In this document: positions 1 to 5,038 of the stretch, one piece after another
Layout of the letters: each line of letters opens with the position of its first letter
Position numbering within the stretch: position 1 is the first letter of the stretch
NCBI GenBank assembly: GCA_031261765.1
Contig: JAISJA010000092.1
Coordinates: forward strand, 1 to 5,533
Direction of reading: 5' to 3'
DNA from: Coriobacteriales bacterium
GTDB taxonomy: Bacteria > Actinomycetota > Coriobacteriia > Coriobacteriales > UBA8131
Length of the DNA: 5,533 bases
Notes under the pieces: model-generated
The model's database searches: none
The model's input: the letters and a program-made list of their open reading frames with translations, nothing else
Told to the model about the DNA's origin: nothing
Translations under genes and position numbers: made by a program

Positions 1-93
1 GAACGGCGCCTGTGGCGAGGTTCCGCTATTATCGTCGCTGCCTAAAGGTATGTTGGCGCCGGATGGAGCGGTGTTTGGGTCGGCTACATAGTA
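1..93 (-). repeat. Start of beta-helix module 3 (residues 732-762, cut by the window edge)
   Basis: Residues 732-762 read YYVADPNTAPSGANIPLG, then GSDDNSGTSPQAPF. This is the third occurrence of the header (YV...GSDDNSGTSPQAP against VDGTNGND...GAQSAP), here with an insertion of roughly ten residues after the YVAD. The window ends inside the header, so the number of further modules is unknown. Confidence 0.6.
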
Positions 94-2286
94 CGCCGAT
101 ACCGTTTGCAGGTCGTATGTCTGATGGTCTGCGTCGCCAGTCGCACCGTATGCGTTGGCAACTATCGCATACGATCCGTCACAAACGCTATAGTGCGCGG
201 CTCCCGTAGCGCTTACGGGGTCATTTGTCGGGTCTGTGTTTACCTGTTCTATGACACTCAAACCGTCCTGTGCGTCACTTGCACCGGATATATATACCAT
301 CGCCTGGCTGGCAAGGTCGCCGTCTTGTTGTATGATTGCGCCGGGGCCTATATACACTCCGTCGTTTCCGGACCGGCTGCCTATATTCGGCGTGCCGGAT
401 ATGGTCATGGTGCCTGTATAGAAATACGCTTCTCCGCCACTGCCGTTGGCGCTATTGCCGGTCAGCTGCGACGCGCCTTTCATAGAGAAGTCGCCAAAGC
501 TCATTGAGACACCACCGCCGTTGCCGTTAGACGAATTGTTAGTAATGGTAGCGTCTTGCATCGTAAGACTGCCGCCGTTCACGGTTACGGCGCTCTGGCA
601 CGACGTAAGCTGCGGGTCGGTCGCTTGCGCGTTGCCGTCGACCGTTATATTGTCCAGCGTCATGCTTATGTTGGTATCTACCTCGAACATGCTATACGTA
701 TTACCGCTGACGTCTTCGCGTGTTATGCTCGCCTGCGAACCTGATGTATCGGTACCAATGAACGTGATGGAGCTTATATCGCTTAGCACGAAATCCTGGT
801 TAAGCATAGCGTCGTTTAAGACGTTCACGGTTAACGCCACGTCATCGCCATGCGGTATGGCGCTTATCAACCTGCTTATACTTTGATAAGGCGCGCTTTG
901 CGCCCCGGTGCATGTGTCGTCGTTGCCATTGGTTCCGTCAACATACCAGTCGTCTGCTCCCATGGCAAGCGTATATTCATTGCCCGTGGTGCCGTCGGCG
1001 GTTACCGTATACGCGCGGCCCGTATAATGCAGGGCGGCAAGGTTGGTGGCGTCTGTCGTCGTAGCACTGGCCTGATTGGCTACAGCGGAACCGACACGAC
1101 CGCCTACCTGACTGTCTATATTAACGCGCGGCGCTATCGTGGCACCGGAGCCATAACCTATACCGCCCGCGCCACCGGTGCCGCCTGCGTTGGTAGTGTT
1201 GCCAAACGTGCCGCTTATCGACACGGTCTTACCGGATCCCTCGTATATACCGTTATCGTCGTCGGACGTGCCTATTTGCATAGCGCCGCTTAACGTAAGC
1301 GCGCCTGTAGCGTAATATATACCGGATCCCAAGCTAGCGGTGTTCTTGGTAACCGTGCACCCGTTTAACGTGACGTTGGCGGCGTCGCCCGTTATGGCTA
1401 TTCCACCGCCGTTGCCTGAACCGCTCTCGCCGTTTGACGTGTTGTCGTTGTCATATATCGTAACGTCGGTCGCACTTAGCGCTCCGGCTACGCCAATGGC
1501 GGCGTTATCGGTCGTTATATCATTACCGGCGCCCGCATCTCCCTGGCTATTGCCATCAAATACCACGTCGGTTATGGTGGCGGTGGAGCCTTGCGACACG
1601 TAAAGCATATTGCCCGTAACGTTGGTGTTCTGCGCGTCGGCGCTGTCGCGGTATATCGTATAGGCAGGAACGTCATTGTCGGCGGGGTCCGGGTCATACG
1701 ACGTTATGGTCACGTCCTGCCCGTTTTGTACCGTGGCCTCTATAGACGCGGATATGTCACTTAGCAGATATACGGTAGACGCATCGGACGTGGACGCCTG
1801 GCTAAGCGCGTATGCGAGTGTCGCGTATGGCGCAGCCTGTGTGCCGTTTCCGGTCGTATCGTTAGCGTTCGGGCCGCCAACGTATATATTGGTAGGATCC
1901 GCGGGCGCATCGCGCAGACGCGACGAGACCGGAGCTTGTTGTACGGCGCCGGCGGACGTACCACCGGTTGCGTTAACGCCTGCGGCTAAACCGCTTGTCG
2001 CCTGCGTGTTGCCAACGTTGGAACCACCTGCCGCTTGCGTGGCGCCCGTGCTTTGCGAGCCTTCAGAGCCCTGCGTGCCGCTTGCAGTTTGCGAATAGGT
2101 TGTAGCCGATGCCTGCGCGTTGGCAAGCGAACACGGCAGGAAGCCATAAAAAGCCATTGCTACGACCAATACTATTGATATAGCGGCTATAACGCGACGC
2201 TTGCGCCGCGGCTTTCCTGATACGGCATCTGCCGTTGTGACCACATCCTGATTAGCAGCACCAAACTTAAAATCCATACTCACCAT
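1..2286 (-). CDS. Secreted right-handed beta-helix (pectin-lyase-fold-like) surface repeat protein, 3' end outside window
   Basis: The frame is open from an ATG at 2286 to the left edge, giving 762 codons with no stop, so the protein is longer than 762 residues. A GAGG sequence 8 bases upstream supports this start; an in-frame ATG at 2277 is the alternative. Residues 1-31 are cytoplasmic and end in the basic run KPRRKRR. Residues 32-52 are hydrophobic, followed by a plausible signal peptidase site (ANA-Q, after residue 57). Residues 58-130 form a Ser/Thr/Gly/Ala/Gln-rich linker. From residue 133 there are tandem modules, each opening with a YV(D/G)G..GND...G....PY.(T/S)I-like header, then short beta-strand rungs rich in Gly, Asn and Thr with GNGGG and DGN turns. 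This pattern is typical of parallel beta-helix adhesins and surface proteins. No catalytic residues or cell-wall anchor can be seen; an anchor would lie in the missing C-terminus. Ligand and function are unknown. The surface location is well supported; adhesin versus glycan-active enzyme cannot be decided. Confidence 0.85.
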   Translation of the reverse strand, partial: MVSMDFKFGAANQDVVTTADAVSGKPRRKRRVIAAISIVLVVAMAFYGFLPCSLANAQASATTYSQTASGTQGSEGSQSTGATQAAGGSNVGNTQATSGLAAGVNATGGTSAGAVQQAPVSSRLRDAPADPTNIYVGGPNANDTTGNGTQAAPYATLAYALSQASTSDASTVYLLSDISASIEATVQNGQDVTITSYDPDPADNDVPAYTIYRDSADAQNTNVTGNMLYVSQGSTATITDVVFDGNSQGDAGAGNDITTDNAAIGVAGALSATDVTIYDNDNTSNGESGSGNGGGIAITGDAANVTLNGCTVTKNTASLGSGIYYATGALTLSGAMQIGTSDDDNGIYEGSGKTVSISGTFGNTTNAGGTGGAGGIGYGSGATIAPRVNIDSQVGGRVGSAVANQASATTTDATNLAALHYTGRAYTVTADGTTGNEYTLAMGADDWYVDGTNGNDDTCTGAQSAPYQSISRLISAIPHGDDVALTVNVLNDAMLNQDFVLSDISSITFIGTDTSGSQASITREDVSGNTYSMFEVDTNISMTLDNITVDGNAQATDPQLTSCQSAVTVNGGSLTMQDATITNNSSNGNGGGVSMSFGDFSMKGASQLTGNSANGSGGEAYFYTGTMTISGTPNIGSRSGNDGVYIGPGAIIQQDGDLASQAMVYISGASDAQDGLSVIEQVNTDPTNDPVSATGAAHYSVCDGSYAIVANAYGATGDADHQTYDLQTVSAYYVADPNTAPSGANIPLGSDDNSGTSPQAPF
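94..948 (-). repeat. Beta-helix module 2 of the surface protein (residues 447-731)
   Basis: This is the second module copy. Its header is WYVDGTNGNDDTCTG...APYQSISRLI (residues 447-474). An LDNITVDGNA rung near 544-553 matches ITDVVFDGNS of module 1, GNGGGVSM (588-595) matches GNGGGIAI, and GVYIGPG (643-649) matches GIYEGSG. It ends with AYYVAD at about 731, where module 3 begins. It is about 285 residues long against about 314 in module 1. Confidence 0.7.
949..1890 (-). repeat. Beta-helix module 1 of the surface protein (residues 133-446)
   Basis: This is the first copy of a protein-level tandem module. It opens with NIYVGGPNANDTTGNG...APYATLAYAL (residues 133-160), has an ITDVVFDGNS rung near 238-247, a GNGGGIAI turn near 291-298 and a GIYEGSG rung near 346-352, and closes with a short strand segment (YTGRAYTVTADG) just before the next header. 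Each of these landmarks has a counterpart in the same order in module 2. The copies are diverged, so the duplication is old and shows in protein rather than in DNA. Confidence 0.7.
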
Positions 2287-2294
2287 TAGCTGTA

Positions 2295-2298
2295 CCTC
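2295..2298 (-). promoter_or_regulatory. Ribosome binding site of the beta-helix gene
   Basis: GAGG on the minus strand lies 8 bases before the ATG at 2286, a normal Shine-Dalgarno spacing. It favours 2286 over the in-frame ATG at 2277, although a second purine-rich stretch (GGTGAG) also precedes 2277. Confidence 0.6.
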
Positions 2299-2358
2299 AA
2301 ATCACCCAAGTCTTTAATAACGTCACCGTATCTACGACGAACGAACGCGCATAGTGCG

Positions 2359-2386
2359 ATAATAGGGTTCGCCCTGTCCGTATCAA
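2359..2386 (-). promoter_or_regulatory. Candidate sigma-70-type promoter for the beta-helix gene
   Basis: On the minus strand TTGATA (2386-2381) is followed after 16 bases by TATTAT (2364-2359). Each hexamer matches the housekeeping consensus at five of six positions. Transcription would start near 2352, leaving an untranslated leader of about 65 bases. A 12-base inverted repeat (AGGG-TTCG-CCCT, 2364-2375) occupies part of the spacer and could be coincidental or an operator half. I found no clear ECF-type promoter (GAAC with a CGTC-like -10 at usual spacing) in this gap. Assignment is by eye only. Confidence 0.4.
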
Positions 2387-2520
2387 TTCATCGTAAATAC
2401 GGCATACTAATGTTAAAGGCGTAAAGAATATTACATTTCTTGCCTTTTCTGAAAGATTTTTGGATATCTTACTGAAAGAATTCCCCATTAGGCAATATTC
2501 GGCCAATCTGAAACGCTTAT

Positions 2521-3900
2521 CTAAACGACACTGAATGCCCTGCGCACTAAAGCATGGGTACCGTTGGCGTCTTGTACGTCCCACTGTATGTAATAGTCGC
2601 CTTTTTGTAACGTGTTGAATCCGCTATTGGCGCTGGCTCCAGTGCCACTCGCGAACACCGTACCGTCCGAACCTGCGATCTGCCAGCTAACGGGTGTCCC
2701 ATTGCTTATGCTTATCGCGGCTTGTGTTGGGTCCACGTTTGGCACGTCCGCGTTAACGCTTGCAGCGTCCGCGACACCGGCACCTGACGCGTTTCTGCTT
2801 GACGTGTCGCTACCCGCCGCGGCGGCGTTTGCGGTAGTAGCGTTTGCCGCGCCGCTACCCGCCGCGCCGCTACTTGGCGCCGTGGTGTTTGCGGCAGCCG
2901 TTTTCGTGAAGTTTATCATGGCATTGGGCGTAAAAGTATAGTTGGTAGTACTTGAAGGCGTAGTCACTGGACCAGTGCTTGAACTGACGCTTTGCGCCAT
3001 GGCCGGCACGGTCACGCCTTGCTGCTGGACTACGCCGTATATAGCGGACCCTCCGCCGATGGCCGCCGTAAGGGCGCATGCCGCGACCACCACGCGCACG
3101 GCGCTGGCAGCCGTTGCTCCGCCCTGGACCGCCGCGGTAGTCGCTGAAACGGCCCCGGCGCTTGCAAGCGTCCCCACTATGCCATCGCATATGGCCTTAA
3201 TGGTATTGTATGCGGCAGAGCCGGTCGTCTGTACGTGGTCGTAATTAAGCGCGGCGGCCAATACTGGCGCTAGCGCGAACTCGAACTTGCCGTCCCTGTC
3301 CATTATCTTCGCGAGGCCCTTCTTGCCCTTCTCTATATTCGTGCCAACCGTATTGGTAGACACGTTAAGCACCTCTGAGATCTCCTTATAGCTTAGGTCG
3401 GCGAAATATCGCAGGTATAATGACTGCATCTGTGCCTTGGGAAGACCTTTTATCATGTCTAAAACGGCGGCTTTATCACTTTGCTGGTCATATGCCTCAG
3501 ATGGTTGCACTGACTCGTCGGTGTCTATGACACAGTCGCCAATGTTGGCAGAATCCATTTGGATACAGGGCGCGTCATGTTTCCTTTGGTTAAAGTCGTA
3601 GCAGACGTGTACGACTATCTTATACATCCAGCCATAGAACGCCTCAGGCTTCCTTAACTTGGTTATGCCACGCATCATACGTATCACGCATTCTTGCGCG
3701 ACGTCCTCAGCGTTGGTCATGTCATGTACGAAGTGCCTTACGGTACTGAATATAAGCGGGAAGCACGCGTCGTAAACGCAAAGGAAAGCCTGCTTATCTC
3801 CGTCTATGGCGCCTTGTATGACGTCTATAGGCAAATCCCTGTTACCGTTATATACGCTACGTTCGTCCAATTCATTCACCCACAAAAATTTGGAATCCAC
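2521..3900 (-). CDS. Membrane-tethered sigma-70-family (ECF-like) RNA polymerase sigma factor with C-terminal extracytoplasmic domain
   Basis: 459 residues starting at GTG 3900, well over twice the roughly 180-200 residues usual for an ECF sigma factor. Region sigma2 spans about 28-106, with the region 2.2-like DVAQECVIRMMRGI (66-79) and region 2.3/2.4-like FYGWMYKIVVHVCYDFNQRK (88-107). Sigma4 spans about 143-200, with LPKAQMQSLYLRYFADLSY and a helix-turn-helix (YKEISEVLNVSTNTVGTNI). Residues 201-266 are Ala-rich with amphipathic stretches. Residues 269-291 form one hydrophobic segment that would place the sigma part inside and the rest outside. Residues 300-394 are a Thr/Ala/Ser/Gly/Asn linker, and 395-459 look like a small beta-sandwich (VSWQIAGSDG...GDYYIQWDVQDANG...FSVV). 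No separate anti-sigma gene is adjacent, so the tail may restrain or localise the sigma domain; release could require proteolysis (inference). It has its own upstream promoter and palindrome. The start is uncertain because no good Shine-Dalgarno precedes GTG 3900; TTG 3885 and GTG 3879 are alternatives. Sigma identity is strong; the targets are unknown. Confidence 0.88.
   Translation of the reverse strand: MDSKFLWVNELDERSVYNGNRDLPIDVIQGAIDGDKQAFLCVYDACFPLIFSTVRHFVHDMTNAEDVAQECVIRMMRGITKLRKPEAFYGWMYKIVVHVCYDFNQRKHDAPCIQMDSANIGDCVIDTDESVQPSEAYDQQSDKAAVLDMIKGLPKAQMQSLYLRYFADLSYKEISEVLNVSTNTVGTNIEKGKKGLAKIMDRDGKFEFALAPVLAAALNYDHVQTTGSAAYNTIKAICDGIVGTLASAGAVSATTAAVQGGATAASAVRVVVAACALTAAIGGGSAIYGVVQQQGVTVPAMAQSVSSSTGPVTTPSSTTNYTFTPNAMINFTKTAAANTTAPSSGAAGSGAANATTANAAAAGSDTSSRNASGAGVADAASVNADVPNVDPTQAAISISNGTPVSWQIAGSDGTVFASGTGASANSGFNTLQKGDYYIQWDVQDANGTHALVRRAFSVV
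2846..2873 (-). repeat. 13-bp direct repeat with 15-bp period in the sigma linker
   Basis: GCCGCGCCGCTAC (plus strand) occurs at 2846-2858 and 2861-2873. It encodes the repeated SGAAG/SGAAN pentapeptide in the outside linker. In-frame repeats of this kind let a linker lengthen or shorten by slippage without breaking the gene. Confidence 0.6.
3028..3093 (-). other. Predicted transmembrane segment of the sigma factor (residues 270-291)
   Basis: A run of about 22 mostly Val/Ala/Gly/Ile/Leu residues follows Arg269 and precedes VQQQGVTVPAMAQS. It is the only strongly hydrophobic stretch of transmembrane length in the protein. Basic residues lie on the N-terminal side and no Lys or Arg follows until Lys333, which agrees with an N-inside, C-outside orientation. 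The segment is glycine- and alanine-rich, so it is a moderate rather than extreme hydrophobic peak. Confidence 0.7.
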
Positions 3901-3917
3901 ATATTTTCAAGCGTGCA

Positions 3918-3935
3918 GCTAGCTATATAGCTAGC
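3918..3935. promoter_or_regulatory. Perfect 18-bp palindrome in the sigma gene leader (candidate operator or hairpin)
   Basis: GCTAGCTATATAGCTAGC is its own reverse complement across all 18 bases. It lies 17 bases before the GTG at 3900 and about 8-26 bases downstream of the transcription start expected from the promoter at 3950-3976. As DNA it suits a dimeric regulator that would block transcription; as RNA it could form a 6-bp stem with a six-base loop near the ribosome entry region. Which of the two applies cannot be told from sequence. Confidence 0.5.
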
Positions 3936-3949
3936 CGATACACAGGTTT

Positions 3950-3976
3950 AGTATAACAGTTTTTTTAGAATGTCAA
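3950..3976 (-). promoter_or_regulatory. Extended -10 promoter of the sigma gene
   Basis: On the minus strand a perfect TTGACA (3976-3971) is followed by a 15-base spacer and TATACT (3955-3950), which is preceded by TGT to make an extended -10 (TGTTATACT). The spacer is shorter than the ideal 17, but the extended -10 can compensate. The predicted start is near 3943. The housekeeping-type elements suggest basal transcription by the main sigma factor rather than strict autoregulation. Confidence 0.65.
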
Positions 3977-3988
3977 TATATGAGGATA

Positions 3989-4010
3989 CTAGCGGGCGGC
4001 TAGCGGGCGG
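3989..4010. repeat. 11-bp tandem duplication at the ddl stop codon
   Basis: CTAGCGGGCGG (plus strand) is present twice back to back, at 3989-3999 and 4000-4010. The right copy holds the ddl stop codon and last residues (AAR, stop). The left copy is a non-coding duplicate containing a second TAG out of frame. It looks like a slippage duplication of the gene end. Confidence 0.7.
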
Positions 4011-5025
4011 CAACGGAGTCGAGCAGCTCCTCAAGCAGGTCGCCAAAAGACATGCCGGCGGCTTTCGCCGCGACCGGTACAAGCGACGTAGGCGTCATAC
4101 CCGGTGACACGTTCACCTCTAACACGCGCGCGTGTTTACCGTCCCATATCATGTCCACGCGGCTTATGTCGCGGCAGCCGAACGCCCTGTGCACTTCCAG
4201 CGCAGCGGCCTCGCACGTGGCGAGCGCGTCGGCGGCAGGTGTTGGGCCGCTTGCGAACGCGTCGTCGCGCACGGGGCAATAATACGTCACGAAGTCGTCG
4301 TCATAGTGGGCCTCGGTGTCAAAGAACGTGTTCTCGCTGACTATCTGTACCGGTGGCAGCGTGCGTGCCTCGTCGCCGGTTCCTATGACGCAGACGGCAA
4401 GCTCCACGCCGTCTATCCATTGCTCTACTACGACTTCCGTGTCATAGCTTAACGCGTCCAGCATGGCCGCGGCTAAATCGTCGGGCTTATCGACTTTGGT
4501 TATACCCAACGCGGAACCGCCACGCGCCGGCTTAACGGAATACGGATAGTCGCCTATTATGTTTGGGATACAGTCCAGCGCGCCGGCCGCTCCCATGCTC
4601 TTTAAAGCGGGTATCGATAAGTTCACGCCCTTTGGCCATGACGTCGGGCCCTGGAAGACCACTTCGTCCGGCACGAGGTTGTGCGTTTGCACGGGGGCAG
4701 CACCGTTGCGATACGTTAGCACGGTGTATGGCAGCGCGGACTTGCTCCACGTATTGCGGCAGACGTCTTGCGACGAGCCCACGAACGGTATGCCCAGAAA
4801 CTCCAGCAGCGCCTGTACTATGCCGTCTTCGCCATAGCGACCGTGCAGCGCTATGTACGCCACGTCCGGCGTCTGCTCGCGCAACGTGTTAGTAAGGTCT
4901 TCTGTCGTGTCCAGCGGCAGTACCTCGTGTCCCGCCTTCTGCAGCGTGCGCACTATATGCTGGCCGCTCTCTAACGAGAACTCGCGTTCGAATGACGTGC
5001 CGCCCATTAGTACTGCTATTTTCAC
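4000..5025 (-). CDS. ddl: D-alanine--D-alanine ligase
   Basis: 341 residues, normal for the family, starting at GTG 5025. This cytoplasmic ATP-grasp ligase joins two D-alanines for peptidoglycan precursors. Visible motifs are GGTSFEREFSLESG (8-21; Glu13 corresponds to E. coli DdlB Glu15), HGRYGEDG (61-68), the ATP-grasp Lys/Gly loop VKPARGGSALGI (164-175; Ser171 corresponds to Ser150), VEQWIDGVELAV (200-211), and the metal and substrate region RVD (289-291), LEVNVSPGMTPTSLVP (302-317; Glu303 and Asn305). The omega loop has Tyr241, as in D-Ala-D-Ala ligases rather than the His of VanA-type D-lactate ligases. The usual Lys just before that Tyr is replaced by His240. Between the first domain and the ATP-grasp loop (about 100-160) there are roughly 20 more residues than in E. 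coli DdlB. It follows the aminotransferase gene by 13 bases, so the two are probably co-transcribed. Function is near certain; the effect of the changes on activity is unknown. Confidence 0.96.
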   Translation of the reverse strand: MKIAVLMGGTSFEREFSLESGQHIVRTLQKAGHEVLPLDTTEDLTNTLREQTPDVAYIALHGRYGEDGIVQALLEFLGIPFVGSSQDVCRNTWSKSALPYTVLTYRNGAAPVQTHNLVPDEVVFQGPTSWPKGVNLSIPALKSMGAAGALDCIPNIIGDYPYSVKPARGGSALGITKVDKPDDLAAAMLDALSYDTEVVVEQWIDGVELAVCVIGTGDEARTLPPVQIVSENTFFDTEAHYDDDFVTYYCPVRDDAFASGPTPAADALATCEAAALEVHRAFGCRDISRVDMIWDGKHARVLEVNVSPGMTPTSLVPVAAKAAGMSFGDLLEELLDSVAAR

Positions 5026-5031
5026 AACAAA

Positions 5032-5036
5032 CTCCT
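5032..5036 (-). promoter_or_regulatory. Ribosome binding site of ddl
   Basis: AGGAG on the minus strand lies 6 bases before the GTG at 5025 and directly after the aminotransferase TGA. It decides for the GTG start, which also puts MKIAVLMGGTS in register with the family N-terminus. Confidence 0.8.
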
Positions 5037-5038
5037 AA

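Larger units (their letters stand above)
2287..2520. other. Intergenic region between sigma gene and beta-helix gene
   Basis: This 234-base gap is more AT-rich than the flanking genes. It contains the candidate promoter at 2359-2386 and the sequence CTGAAA three times on the plus strand (2449, 2472 and 2508), two of them as identical 8-mers CTGAAAGA 23 bases apart. No intrinsic terminator (GC stem plus T run) for the sigma gene is visible on the minus strand. A 63-codon minus frame (ATG 2488, stop 2297) is present but lacks a ribosome binding site and is not called as a gene. Confidence 0.5.

Noticed and set aside
106..2098. Several plus-strand frames of 60-147 codons
   Set aside because: All lie antisense to the continuous 762-codon beta-helix frame, whose signal peptide, linker and repeated modules show it is the real gene. 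The plus-strand translations have no recognisable domains.
2297..2488. Minus-strand 63-codon frame (MGNSFSKISKNL...) in the gap before the beta-helix gene
   Set aside because: It has no Shine-Dalgarno sequence, it overlaps the candidate promoter of the next gene, its codon use is mixed and unlike the neighbours (only 3 of 5 Ile codons are ATA), and I recognise no family. The longer version starting inside the sigma gene is a shadow. Its stop next to the downstream ribosome binding site leaves a small chance of a leader peptide.
2287..2520. ECF-type promoter for autoregulated control of the beta-helix gene by the adjacent sigma factor
   Set aside because: A GCGAACC is present on the minus strand near 2370, but the nearest CGTC lies about 26 bases further, beyond the usual ECF spacing of about 15-17.
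2612..3244. Hydrophobic plus-strand frames (MLNPLLALAPVPLAN..., MVVLEGVVTGPVL...) that might look like membrane proteins
   Set aside because: They mirror the Ala/Gly/Thr-rich sigma linker on the opposite strand; antisense of such codons gives Ala/Val/Pro-rich sequence automatically.
3961..3980. Poly-T run on the plus strand as a terminator
   Set aside because: The run follows no GC-rich stem on the plus strand, there is no plus-strand gene to terminate, and on the minus strand it is an A run within the promoter spacer.
4052..5038. Plus-strand frames over ddl
   Set aside because: They are antisense to a gene with all Ddl family motifs and show Arg/Ala/Ser-rich composition expected of shadow frames.
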